The position numbers were made by a program, and so were the translations under genes. The notes beneath the pieces are model-generated. The model worked only from the letters and a program-made list of their open reading frames with translations. It was not told the origin of the DNA and searched no databases. This document shows, in pieces, positions 50,844 through 58,776 of a stretch of DNA of 64,000 bases; position 1 is the first letter of the stretch, and each line of letters opens with the position of its first letter. Source of the stretch: Prevotella sp. (lineage in GTDB: Bacteria > Bacteroidota > Bacteroidia > Bacteroidales > Bacteroidaceae); assembly GCA_017417465.1 (NCBI GenBank), contig JAFPZD010000200.1, forward strand, positions 1 through 64,000, read 5' to 3'.

Positions 50844-52361
50844 ATGTATTCCATTGAAGTTAAAAGCATAAGCAAGGCCTACGGCAAGGTGCAGGCGCTC
50901 AACGAGGTGTCGTTCGCGGTTGAGCGGGGCGAGGTGTTTGGCCTCATCGGCCCTGACGGCGCTGGCAAGACGTCGATGTTCCGCATTCTCTGCTCGCTGT
51001 TGTTGCCTGATACAGGGATGGCGGCAGTGGATGGCTTCGACGTGGTCAGCCAGATGCGCGAGGTGCGCTGTCGGGTGGGCTATATGCCTGGCAAGTTCTC
51101 GCTCTATCAGGACCTGACCGTCGAGGAGAACCTGAAGTTCTTCGCCACACTCTTTGGCACCACTGTCGAGGAGGGCTACGACTCCATCAAGGCCATCTAC
51201 CAGCAGATAGAGCGGTTTAAGGACCGCAGGGCTGGGGCACTCTCGGGCGGCATGAAGCAGAAGCTGGCACTGAGTTGCGCACTGGTACATCAGCCCAGCG
51301 TGCTGCTACTCGACGAGCCAACGACGGGCGTGGACCCCGTAAGCCGCAAGGAGCTGTGGGAGATGCTGCTGATGCTGAAGGAACGCGGCATCACCATTGT
51401 GGCCTCAACGCCTTATCTCGACGAGGTGCGCTGCTGCGAGCGTGTGGCATTTCTGGATCAGGGGAAAGTGAGGGGCATAGGAACGCCAGAGGCCATCCTG
51501 ACGGAGTTTAGTGAGATATTCAATCCGCCACCTCTAAAGACCTCCCCAAGCCCCTCCGATGGAGGAGATGTTGGATCAGATAAATCCGCTTCACCATGTG
51601 ACAAAACACCAACCTCATGTGAAGAGTCGGTCATCGAAGTCGCCCACTTGGTGAAAGCTTTTGGCGACTTCCATGCCGTCGACGACATCTCGTTTACGGT
51701 GAAGAGGGGCGAGATCTTCGGCTTCTTGGGGGCCAACGGTGCAGGCAAGACGACGGCGATGCACATGCTGACAGGCCTGAACCAGCCGACGAGTGGCACA
51801 GGTCGTGTGGTGGGCTACGACATCCGCACAGAGTACGAACAGATAAAGAAGCACATCGGCTACATGTCGCAGAAGTTCTCGCTCTACGAGGACCTGACCG
51901 TCGCAGAGAACATCCGCCTCTTTGCTGGCATCTACGGCATGAAGAAGAAAGTAGTAAACAGGAAGATGGAAGAACTGCTGCGCCAACTGAAGTTCGAGGA
52001 GCATCGCAACGACTTGGTGGGCTCGCTGCCACTCGGGTGGAAGCAGAAGCTAGCTTTCTCTGTCTCTATCTTCCACGAGCCAGGCGTGGTGTTCCTCGAC
52101 GAGCCCACGGGAGGTGTCGATCCTGCCACGCGCCGTCAGTTCTGGGAGCTGATCTACGATGCAGCCCGTCGTGGCATCACTGTCTTTGTAACCACCCACT
52201 ACATGGACGAGGCCGAATACTGCGATCGCATATCGATCATGGTGGATGGCAAGATCAAGGCGATAGGCACGCCCGAGGAGCTGAAGCAGGCATACGGGCA
52301 GCCTGACATGGACCACGTATTCACGTATCTGGCCCGTCAGGCCACAAGGTCGTCAGACTAA
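50844..52361 (+). CDS. Duplicated ABC ATPase (YbhF-like)
   Basis: A 505-residue protein with two complete ATPase domains. The first has Walker A GPDGAGKT (~34), signature LSGGMKQKL and LLLDEPTTGVDP. The second starts near residue 260 with Walker A GANGAGKT (~296), an LGWKQKLAFS signature variant lacking the usual LSGG, and VFLDEPTGGVDP. It energises the two ABC-2 permeases that follow. The linker (~228-258) contains PSPSDGGDVG, encoded by one arm of the palindromic element also seen in dnaE. The altered second signature (SLPLGWKQK) is known in YbhF-type proteins and implies asymmetric ATP sites. Confidence 0.9.
   Translation: MYSIEVKSISKAYGKVQALNEVSFAVERGEVFGLIGPDGAGKTSMFRILCSLLLPDTGMAAVDGFDVVSQMREVRCRVGYMPGKFSLYQDLTVEENLKFFATLFGTTVEEGYDSIKAIYQQIERFKDRRAGALSGGMKQKLALSCALVHQPSVLLLDEPTTGVDPVSRKELWEMLLMLKERGITIVASTPYLDEVRCCERVAFLDQGKVRGIGTPEAILTEFSEIFNPPPLKTSPSPSDGGDVGSDKSASPCDKTPTSCEESVIEVAHLVKAFGDFHAVDDISFTVKRGEIFGFLGANGAGKTTAMHMLTGLNQPTSGTGRVVGYDIRTEYEQIKKHIGYMSQKFSLYEDLTVAENIRLFAGIYGMKKKVVNRKMEELLRQLKFEEHRNDLVGSLPLGWKQKLAFSVSIFHEPGVVFLDEPTGGVDPATRRQFWELIYDAARRGITVFVTTHYMDEAEYCDRISIMVDGKIKAIGTPEELKQAYGQPDMDHVFTYLARQATRSSD
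51540..51571. repeat. Single arm of the palindromic element inside the ABC ATPase gene
   Basis: The 32 bases match the left arm in dnaE (ACCTCCCCAAGCCCCTCC then GATGGAGGAGATGT) with few changes. No matching right arm is found nearby, so this is a solo or decayed copy lying in the inter-domain linker. Confidence 0.8.
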
Positions 52362-52364
52362 TGT

Positions 52365-52406
52365 TCAATGCTCAATGTTCAATGCTCAATGGTCAATGTT
52401 CAATGA
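52365..52406. repeat. 7-bp tandem repeat spacer (tcaatgn)
   Basis: Six exact TCAATG cores, each with one variable seventh base, fill the gap between the ATPase stop and the permease start at 52413. Every unit contains an ATG. Confidence 0.9.
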
Positions 52407-52412
52407 AATGAA

Positions 52413-53519
52413 ATGAAGCAGTTTCTATCTTTCGTCATAAAAGAGGCCAAGCACATCCTGCGCGACAAGCGAACGATGCTGATACTCTTCGGCATGCCTG
52501 TGGTGCTGATGTTCCTCTTCGGCTTCGCCATCACCACAGACGTGAAGAACGTGCGGACGGTGGTGGTGACATCGCAGATGGACCATCAGACGCAGCAGGC
52601 CATAGAGCGACTGGCTCAGTCGGAGTATTTCCTCGTCACGCAGACCGTCAACACGCCTCGAGAGGCCGAGCGCCTCATCCGCAGTCAGAAGGCCGATATG
52701 GCGCTGATAGCTCATACTCAGCCCCGTCCCCTACCCGTTTTGGAGGGGCGTGGTTGCGCTTGGCAAATCATGGTCGACGGCTCTGACCCCAACATGGCGC
52801 AACAATGGACCACCTACGCCCAGGCGATTCTCACCCAACCCACCAGCAGCAAGAGCTATTCACGTCCCACTCCAGTCGGTGAAGGACCTAGCGTGAGGCT
52901 TCTCTACAACCCCCAGATGCGTTCCGCCTACAACTTCGTGCCCGCCATCATGGGTATGCTGCTGATGCTTATCTGCGCCATGATGACCTCGATAAGCATC
53001 GTCCGTGAGAAAGAGCGCGGCACGATGGAGGTGCTGCTGGTGTCGCCTGTGCGGCCCCTGATGGTCATCATCGCCAAGGCCGTACCCTATCTGGTGCTTG
53101 CCTTTGCCATCCTCATCACCATCCTGCTGATGGCACGCTTCGTGCTGGGTGTGCCACTGGCTGGCTCACTGTTCTGGATACTGGCTGTCAGCACCTTATA
53201 TATACTACTGGCCCTCTCGCTGGGGTTGCTCATCTCCAACGTCGCTCAGACGCAACTCGTAGCCCTGTTGCTCTCGGCGATGGTGCTGCTCATGCCCGTG
53301 GTGATGCTCTCTGGCATGCTGTTCCCTGTCGAATCGATGCCAACCGTCCTGCAATGGCTATCGGCCATCGTGCCGCCACGCTACTATATTCAGGCCATGC
53401 GCAAGCTGATGATTATGGGTGTAGGCATCGGCGACGTGGCGCAGGAGGTGACCGTATTGGCTGCGATGACCGCCATACTGCTCGCCATCGCCCTGAAGAA
53501 GTTTAAGGTGAGGATTTAG
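52413..53519 (+). CDS. ABC-2 type permease (first)
   Basis: A 368-residue ABC-2 permease (YbhS/YhhJ-like). It has an N-terminal KEAKHILRDKRTMLILFGMPVVLMFLFGF membrane helix, a periplasmic loop (~45-185), and five helices in the C-terminal half including the ABC-2 signature region (MMTSISIVREKERGTMEVLLVSPV). It partners with the next gene to form the translocation pathway. The loop includes PRPLPVLEGRGCAW, which may be a decayed repeat insertion but I am not sure. Confidence 0.88.
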   Translation: MKQFLSFVIKEAKHILRDKRTMLILFGMPVVLMFLFGFAITTDVKNVRTVVVTSQMDHQTQQAIERLAQSEYFLVTQTVNTPREAERLIRSQKADMALIAHTQPRPLPVLEGRGCAWQIMVDGSDPNMAQQWTTYAQAILTQPTSSKSYSRPTPVGEGPSVRLLYNPQMRSAYNFVPAIMGMLLMLICAMMTSISIVREKERGTMEVLLVSPVRPLMVIIAKAVPYLVLAFAILITILLMARFVLGVPLAGSLFWILAVSTLYILLALSLGLLISNVAQTQLVALLLSAMVLLMPVVMLSGMLFPVESMPTVLQWLSAIVPPRYYIQAMRKLMIMGVGIGDVAQEVTVLAAMTAILLAIALKKFKVRI

Positions 53520-53540
53520 CCCACCAAAGGACATAGCCCC

Positions 53541-53708
53541 CTAAAAGCCCACCCAAGGACATAGCCCACCCAAGCCCTCCCAAAGGGAGGGATGTTTAGA
53601 TAGATAATGCAAAGATAGATAATGCAATATGGACAGCAATAAAGATAATAAGGATTATTTTGTAACCAAACATCCCTCCCTTTGGGAGGGCTTGGGTGGG
53701 CTTTTAGC
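53541..53708. repeat. Large palindromic element with perfect 35-bp arms at a permease start
   Basis: Arms 53563-53597 and 53668-53702 are exact reverse complements. Each contains CCCTCCCAAAGGGAGGG. Outer CTAAAAGCCCACCC sequences (near 53541 and 53694-53708) extend the symmetry, with an extra partial copy on the left. The 70-bp loop contains an AAAGATAGATAATGC-type direct repeat and the start codon of the next gene. Confidence 0.92.
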
Positions 53709-54789
53709 TTGTCTTCTCCCCCTCCTCAAAAAGGAGTTCCTGCAGATTCGTCGCAATGCGTTCTTGCCGAAACTCATTGTCCTGTTCCCCATTGTGATCA
53801 TGTGCGTGATGCCTTGGGTGATGCAGATGGAGGTGAAGAACATCGTGGTGGATGTGGTGGACATCGACCACACCATTGAGTCGCAACGCCTCGTGCAACA
53901 GATTGCTGCCTCGAACTACTTCATCTTTGGCGGACAGAAAGCCACCTACGCCGAAGCCATGAAAGATATCGAAAAGGGACGGGCCGACGTGATCCTCGAG
54001 ATTCGCAACGGCAAGTATCTCATAGCCGCCAATGCCGTCAATGGCACGAAGGGTGCGATGGGCTCGGCCTATCTGAGCCAAATAGTGGCTTCCCATTCAG
54101 CTGCCATCGCCCCAAGCGCGCCAGCCGCCAACACCCTCTCGGGAGCCGTGGCAGGGACTTCGCCACTGGTTCTCTACAACAAGGGCCAGAACTATAAGCT
54201 CTTCATGATCCCTGCCCTCTTCGCCATCGTCATGATGCTGATGACGGGCTTCCTGCCCACGCTGAACATCGTAGGCGAGAAGGAGGCGGGCACCATCGAG
54301 CAAATCAATGTCACGCCCGTCTCGAAGTGGTCGTTTATTCTCGCCAAGCTCATCCCTTACTGGCTCATCGCCCTCTTTGTCATCACCGTCTGCCTCTTGC
54401 TGGCATGGCTCGTCTATGGCCTCACGCCTGCTGGCTCCGTGTGGCTCGTCTACGTGCTCGCCATGCTTCTGGCACTGTTCTTCTCGTCGTTCGGCCTCAT
54501 CGTCTCCAACTACAGCGACACCATGCAGCAGGCCATGTTCGTCATGTGGTTCTTCGTGGTCAGCATCATGCTGCTCTCAGGGCTTTTCACCCCTACCCGC
54601 TCCATGCCACAGTGGGCCTACCTCACCACCTACATCAACCCCATGCACTATTTCATCGAGGCTATCCGAACGGTCTTCATTCGTGGCGGCGGCGTGCAGC
54701 AAATCGCCCACCAGCTCTTTGCCCTCGTTGTCATTGGCGGCTTTATGGCACTTTGGGCTGTACAGAGCTACAAGAAGAACAGCAAATAG
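53629..54789 (+). CDS. ABC-2 type permease (second)
   Basis: A 386-residue ABC-2 permease paired with the gene before. The conserved part starts at LLPLLKKEFLQIRRNAFLPKL (~residue 30), then a periplasmic loop, and five C-terminal helices (KEAGTIEQINVTPVSKWSFILAKL marks the ABC-2 region). The first ~27 residues (MDSNKDNKDYFVTKHPSLWEGLGG) come from the palindromic element, not from a permease ancestor. The annotated start is the first ATG in the element loop; initiation closer to the conserved part at a non-ATG codon is also possible. Last gene of the exporter operon. Confidence 0.85.
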   Translation: MDSNKDNKDYFVTKHPSLWEGLGGLLACLLPLLKKEFLQIRRNAFLPKLIVLFPIVIMCVMPWVMQMEVKNIVVDVVDIDHTIESQRLVQQIAASNYFIFGGQKATYAEAMKDIEKGRADVILEIRNGKYLIAANAVNGTKGAMGSAYLSQIVASHSAAIAPSAPAANTLSGAVAGTSPLVLYNKGQNYKLFMIPALFAIVMMLMTGFLPTLNIVGEKEAGTIEQINVTPVSKWSFILAKLIPYWLIALFVITVCLLLAWLVYGLTPAGSVWLVYVLAMLLALFFSSFGLIVSNYSDTMQQAMFVMWFFVVSIMLLSGLFTPTRSMPQWAYLTTYINPMHYFIEAIRTVFIRGGGVQQIAHQLFALVVIGGFMALWAVQSYKKNSK

Positions 54790-54830
54790 TGAGAAAAACT
54801 TGCCGTTCCTGCGAGCCGAACGAACAAAAA

Positions 54831-54860
54831 GAGGCACCCCGCTGTGGGATGCCTCCTTTT
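54831..54860. terminator. Bidirectional terminator
   Basis: GAGGCACCCC (54831-54840) pairs with GGGATGCCTC (54846-54855) with one mismatch. A-rich sequence precedes and CTTTT follows, so it can end both the exporter operon (plus) and rplS (minus). Confidence 0.75.
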
Positions 54861-54878
54861 ATCGTGTTCACTTTTGGT

Positions 54879-55241
54879 TTACTGTGCCTTAACACCTGAA
54901 CGCTTCTCCTTGATACGGGCAGCCTTACCCGTGAGCTTGCGCAGGTAGTAGAGCTTAGCGCGGCGAACCTTACCGACCTTGTTCACCTCGATGCTCTCAA
55001 TGTTGGGCGACTCCAGGGGGAAGATACGCTCCACACCCACGGTGCCAGACATCTTACGGACAGTGAAACGCTTCTTCTCCTGATGGCCGCAGATCTTGAT
55101 GACCACGCCACGATAGAGCTGGATGCGCTCCTTTGAACCCTCGATAATTTTGTAAGCGACAGTCACCGTGTCACCAGCCTTGAACTGGGGGTGCTTCTTG
55201 CCGGTTGCAAATGCTTCTTCAGCAACTTTGATTAAATCCAT
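54879..55241 (-). CDS. rplS: Ribosomal protein L19
   Basis: A 120-residue 50S subunit protein. The sequence [59 protein letters not shown] and [23 protein letters not shown] is diagnostic for L19 (bL19), which sits at the 30S-50S interface. The start is the ATG at 55241, preceded by an AAAGAAAAG stretch; a longer in-frame start (55280) adds residues not found in the family. Single-gene unit with its own promoter. Confidence 0.97.
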   Translation of the reverse strand: MDLIKVAEEAFATGKKHPQFKAGDTVTVAYKIIEGSKERIQLYRGVVIKICGHQEKKRFTVRKMSGTVGVERIFPLESPNIESIEVNKVGKVRRAKLYYLRKLTGKAARIKEKRSGVKAQ

Positions 55242-55337
55242 CTTTTCTTTAAATTTTATTGGTTTGCTGTATCGTTCCAACGCAACATAACAGGCAACTC
55301 TCCTATCTTCCTGCCAGCGATTACGCGGAAAGCGGGT

Positions 55338-55346
55338 GCAAAGGTA
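55338..55346 (-). promoter_or_regulatory. -7 box (TACCTTTGC) of rplS
   Basis: It matches TAnnTTTGC on the minus strand, 97 bp upstream of the L19 start. The ~90-nt leader could carry regulation, but I recognise no known L19 leader structure. Confidence 0.7.
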
Positions 55347-55454
55347 CTACTTTTAACTGAGAACTGATGAGGTGAAAGTAAAAAGAAGGCCATACTTAAC
55401 TTTATTTAAGATTATTTTCAGGTCAAAGGGCTGTCTACTATCGATTAAAATGAG

Positions 55455-55463
55455 TATCTTTGC
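55455..55463 (+). promoter_or_regulatory. -7 box (TATCTTTGC) of the split nucleotidase pair
   Basis: It matches TAnnTTTGC, 20 bp before the start at 55483. Confidence 0.75.
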
Positions 55464-55482
55464 ACAAAATTACGCATAACCT

Positions 55483-56250
55483 ATGATGAAAAAACTCACT
55501 TTCCTGGGTCTGACGGCTGCCCTCCTTTCAGCCGTCGCATGCTCGTCGCACTACCGGCTGACCGACGTCAGCCGCGAACGCATCGTTATTGACAGCCGTT
55601 ACGACCGGATGCCCGATGCCGAGGCTGCCGCTTTCCTGGCGCCCTACAAGCATGTGGTCGACTCCATTATGGGTCCCGTTCAGGGCACCGTAGCTCACAA
55701 CATGACGTCGGGCAAGCCAGAGGGCGACCTGCCTAACCTGCTGGCCGACATTCTGCTGTGGGCAGGAGGGAAGTATGGCGAGAAGCCCGCCTTTGCCGTG
55801 CAGAACATCGGCGGGGTGCGCGCTGACCTGATAAAGGGCGAGGTGACCTACGGCGACATCCTCGCCGTAGCGCCGTTTGAGAACAAGATTTGCTTCCTGA
55901 CACTTACAGGGCGCAAGGTGACAGAGCTGTTCCAGCAGATAGCCGGTCGTGGCGGCGAGGCCGTCAGCCATGGCGTCGAGCTGGTCATCACGTCCGACCG
56001 CCAGCTGGTGTCTGCCCGTGTAAACGGTCAGGCGATAGACCCCGACGGCCACTACCGCATAGCCACCATTGACTATCTGGCACAGGGCAACGACGGGCTG
56101 ACAGCCTTCCAGAGCGGCACCGACGTGCACGCTCCCAAGGCCGACAGCGACAACACGCGCTTCATCATCATGGACTATTTCCGCGAACAGCATGCAAAGG
56201 GCGTGGTCATCGACTCGAAGGTCGAAGGAAGGGTGAAGATGAAAGATTAA
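55483..56250 (+). CDS. 5'-nucleotidase C-terminal domain lipoprotein
   Basis: A 255-residue lipoprotein (lipobox SAVAC, Cys ~20). The mature part is the substrate-binding domain of UshA-type 5'-nucleotidases: NLLADILLWAG, FAVQNIGGVRADLIKGEVTYGDILAVAPFENKI and IATIDYLAQGNDG. It has no metallophosphatase domain; that is encoded by the next gene. So the two halves of a 5'-nucleotidase are separate proteins in reversed order. Together they would dephosphorylate nucleotides in the periplasm. The last codons and the stop lie in a 7-bp AAGATGA repeat. Confidence 0.88.
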   Translation: MMKKLTFLGLTAALLSAVACSSHYRLTDVSRERIVIDSRYDRMPDAEAAAFLAPYKHVVDSIMGPVQGTVAHNMTSGKPEGDLPNLLADILLWAGGKYGEKPAFAVQNIGGVRADLIKGEVTYGDILAVAPFENKICFLTLTGRKVTELFQQIAGRGGEAVSHGVELVITSDRQLVSARVNGQAIDPDGHYRIATIDYLAQGNDGLTAFQSGTDVHAPKADSDNTRFIIMDYFREQHAKGVVIDSKVEGRVKMKD

Positions 56251-56277
56251 AGATGAAAAATGAAAGATGAAAAATAA
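56236..56277. repeat. 7-bp tandem repeat (aagatga) across stop and start
   Basis: Six units of AAGATGA with minor changes. The fourth base of the second unit is followed by TTAA, which supplies the stop of the upstream gene (56248-56250). The ATG at 56267, start of the next gene, is also within the repeat. Confidence 0.85.
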
Positions 56278-57154
56278 AAATGTTATGAAAACAATATTGC
56301 CTACCGATCACAGACGCTGGATGGTGCTTGCAATGCTATTCGCACTATTCACCAATACCGCAGGGGCGCAGAAGACCCTGACCATCCTCCATACCAACGA
56401 CACCCACTCGTGCATCCTGCCACTGAACCCCAACCTCTCGGACACCACGCTGGCAGGGCGTGGCGGCTACCTGCGGCGCATCGCCATGATCAAGGAGGAA
56501 CGGCAGAAAGACCCCTCGCTGCTGCTCTTCGACAGCGGCGACTTCTCACAGGGCTCCAGCTATTACACCTTTTTCAAGGGCGACGTCGAGGTGGGACTGA
56601 TGAACCTGATGGGCTACGATGCCGCCACCATCGGCAACCATGAGTTTGACTTCGGACTGGACAACATGGTGCGCCTCTTCCGCCAATGCAACTTCCCCAT
56701 CGTTTGTTCGAACTACGACTTCGCCGACACTGAGCTGAAGGATATCGTCAAGCCCTACGTCGTGCTCAAGCGGCAGGGGCTCCGCATCGGCGTCTTCGCC
56801 CTCTGCCCTCGCCTGGAGGGGCTCGTGTTCGCGAAGAACTACGAACCGCTGGTCTATCTCGACCCCGTCAGCGTCGCCCAGAAGATGGTCGACGTGCTCC
56901 GCAAGCAGGAGCGCTGCGACCTCGTCATCTGCATCAGCCACTTAGGCTGGGAGGTTACCGAGTGTTCTGACGGGCAGGTGATCAGGGGCACACGGGGCAT
57001 CGACCTCGTGCTGGGCGGACATACGCACACCTATATGGAGCAGCTGGAGTATGTCAACGACCTCGACGGGCGCCGTGTGCCTGTCGACCAGAACGGCAAG
57101 TCGGGCGCGTTCGTAGGCAAGCTGCAACTGAAGCTCGACAAAGCGCGTAAATAG
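56267..57154 (+). CDS. 5'-nucleotidase metallophosphatase domain protein
   Basis: A 295-residue exported calcineurin-like phosphoesterase. A signal peptide (~18-40, LAMLFALFTNTAGAQ) precedes TLTILHTNDTHS (metal ligands), FDSGDFSQGSSY, ATIGNHEFDFG, ICISHLGWEV and LVLGGHTHTYM, the full set of UshA N-domain metal motifs. The C-terminal substrate domain is missing and is encoded just upstream. The start may instead be the ATG at 56285 (MKTILPTDHRRW), which also lies by the repeat. It should act with its neighbour as one enzyme. Confidence 0.88.
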   Translation: MKNKNVMKTILPTDHRRWMVLAMLFALFTNTAGAQKTLTILHTNDTHSCILPLNPNLSDTTLAGRGGYLRRIAMIKEERQKDPSLLLFDSGDFSQGSSYYTFFKGDVEVGLMNLMGYDAATIGNHEFDFGLDNMVRLFRQCNFPIVCSNYDFADTELKDIVKPYVVLKRQGLRIGVFALCPRLEGLVFAKNYEPLVYLDPVSVAQKMVDVLRKQERCDLVICISHLGWEVTECSDGQVIRGTRGIDLVLGGHTHTYMEQLEYVNDLDGRRVPVDQNGKSGAFVGKLQLKLDKARK

Positions 57155-57177
57155 CTATCGACAGACCACACATATCT

Positions 57178-58743
57178 ATGTTAGTTAAGACCTTCAGCGC
57201 AGCCGTGGTGGGCCTCGAAGCCACCACCATCACCATCGAGGTGAACATGACACCGGGGTCACAGTTCCACATGACGGGACTGGCCGACACCGCTGTCAGG
57301 GAGAGCTACGAGCGCATCTGGGCCGTGCTGCCCAACTGCGGCTATCACATGACGGTGTCGAACCTGACGATCAACCTCTCGCCTGCCGACATCAAGAAGG
57401 AGGGCACCGCCTTCGACCTGCCCATGGCCATCGGACTGTTAGCGGCCTTCAGCAACATCGGTGCCGAGCACCTACACGACTACATGATGGTCGGCGAACT
57501 GGGGCTCGACGGGCGCATCAAGCCGGTGCGCGCAGTGCTGCCCATCGCCATCCGTGCCCGCAAGGAGAAGTTCAAGGGGCTGATAGTCCCCAAGGAGAAC
57601 GTCCGCGAGGCGGCCGTCGTGAACAATCTCGAGGTCTACGGGATGGATCATATCAGCGACGTCATCAACTTCCTTAACGGCTCCGAACAGTTCGAGCCAC
57701 TGGTCGTCGACACGCGAAAGGAGTTCTACGACAGGCAGTACAGCTTCGACCTCGATTTTGCCGACGTGCGTGGACAAGAGAGCGTCAAGCGCGCCCTGGA
57801 AGTGGCCGCCGCCGGCGGGCATAACCTTATCATGATAGGGCCGCCGGGCAGTGGCAAGTCCATGCTGGCCAAGCGTCTGCCCTCCATCCTGCCCCCGCTG
57901 TCGCTGGCCGAGAGTCTGGAGACGACGCAGATTCATTCTGTCGCAGGCAAGTTGGGCAGCAACATGTCGCTCATTTTTCAGAGGCCCTTCCGCAGCCCAC
58001 ATCACACCGTCTCGCAAGTGGCCATGACGGGCGGCACCTCCAAGGCGATGCCCGGCGAGGTGTCGCTGGCCCATAACGGCGTGCTCTTCCTCGACGAGCT
58101 GCCTGAGTTCAACAAGGCTACCCTCGAGGTGCTGCGCCAGCCATTGGAAGACAGGAAGATCACCATCTCGCGTGCCAACTTCACCGTCGAGTACCCATCA
58201 TCGTTCATGTTCATTGCCTCCATGAACCCCTGTCCCTGCGGCTACTATGGCGACCCCAACCACAACTGTGTCTGCACCCCCGGCCAGATTCAGCGCTACC
58301 TCTCCAAGATCAGCGGACCCCTACTCGACCGCATCGACATCCACTGCGAAGTGCAGGCCGTGCCGTTTGCGCAGCTCAGCCAGATGCAGCCGGGAGATCC
58401 GTCGGCAGCCATCCGCGAGCGTGTCATCCGTGCCCGTAACATCCAGACGGAGCGCTTCAGTCACCCCCAAGGGGGACGACGGGAGGGGGCCATCCACTGC
58501 AACGCCCAGATGACCGAGCGCATGATTCATCAATACGCCGAACCCGACGAAGCTTCCTTGGACCTTCTCCGGATGGCGATGGAGCGTCTGAAACTCTCCG
58601 CTCGCGCGTACAATAGAATATTAAAGGTCGCCCGCACTATCGCCGACTTGGAAGGTTCAGAGAAAGTTCAGAGCCAGCATATCGCCGAAGCCGTAGGATA
58701 CAGAAATCTTGACCGAGGCGACTGGGCGGAGAGAGGGGTATAG
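57178..58743 (+). CDS. comM: YifB/ComM family magnesium chelatase-like AAA ATPase
   Basis: A 521-residue ATPase; the family drives branch migration of incoming DNA during natural transformation. N-terminal ChlI-like domain (~1-125), AAA domain with Walker A GPPGSGKS (~221) and Walker B VLFLDELPEF, zinc-type NPCPCGYYGDPNHNCVCTP (~345), and a C-terminal Mg-chelatase domain from GPLLDRIDIHCEV (~382). The first ~1.2 kb has G/C-rich codons like the neighbours. From about 58530 to the stop, A/T-ending codons appear (for example AATAGAATATTAAAG, GAAGGTTCAGAG). A second copy of the C-terminal region with host-like codons lies at 59731-60143. The gene is intact, but its tail is probably foreign. Confidence 0.93.
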   Translation: MLVKTFSAAVVGLEATTITIEVNMTPGSQFHMTGLADTAVRESYERIWAVLPNCGYHMTVSNLTINLSPADIKKEGTAFDLPMAIGLLAAFSNIGAEHLHDYMMVGELGLDGRIKPVRAVLPIAIRARKEKFKGLIVPKENVREAAVVNNLEVYGMDHISDVINFLNGSEQFEPLVVDTRKEFYDRQYSFDLDFADVRGQESVKRALEVAAAGGHNLIMIGPPGSGKSMLAKRLPSILPPLSLAESLETTQIHSVAGKLGSNMSLIFQRPFRSPHHTVSQVAMTGGTSKAMPGEVSLAHNGVLFLDELPEFNKATLEVLRQPLEDRKITISRANFTVEYPSSFMFIASMNPCPCGYYGDPNHNCVCTPGQIQRYLSKISGPLLDRIDIHCEVQAVPFAQLSQMQPGDPSAAIRERVIRARNIQTERFSHPQGGRREGAIHCNAQMTERMIHQYAEPDEASLDLLRMAMERLKLSARAYNRILKVARTIADLEGSEKVQSQHIAEAVGYRNLDRGDWAERGV

Positions 58744-58752
58744 TATATTTGC
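58744..58752 (+). promoter_or_regulatory. -7 box (TATATTTGC) before the Bro-N gene
   Basis: It matches TAnnTTTGC and begins on the base after the comM stop, 25 bp before the Bro-N start. The cassette gene therefore appears to carry its own promoter. Confidence 0.65.
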
Positions 58753-58776
58753 AAGTTAGAGGGTAAAATAGAAGCT

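Noticed and set aside
52715-52915. Two Pro/Gly-rich peptides (PRPLPVLEGRG and SRPTPVGEGPS) in the first ABC permease as further copies of the palindromic element
   Set aside because: The DNA is only loosely similar to the element arms and the symmetry is not convincing by eye.
58460-58490. CACCCCCAAGGGGG sequence in comM as an element copy
   Set aside because: It is present in both comM tails and too short to tie to the CCTCCCC family with confidence.
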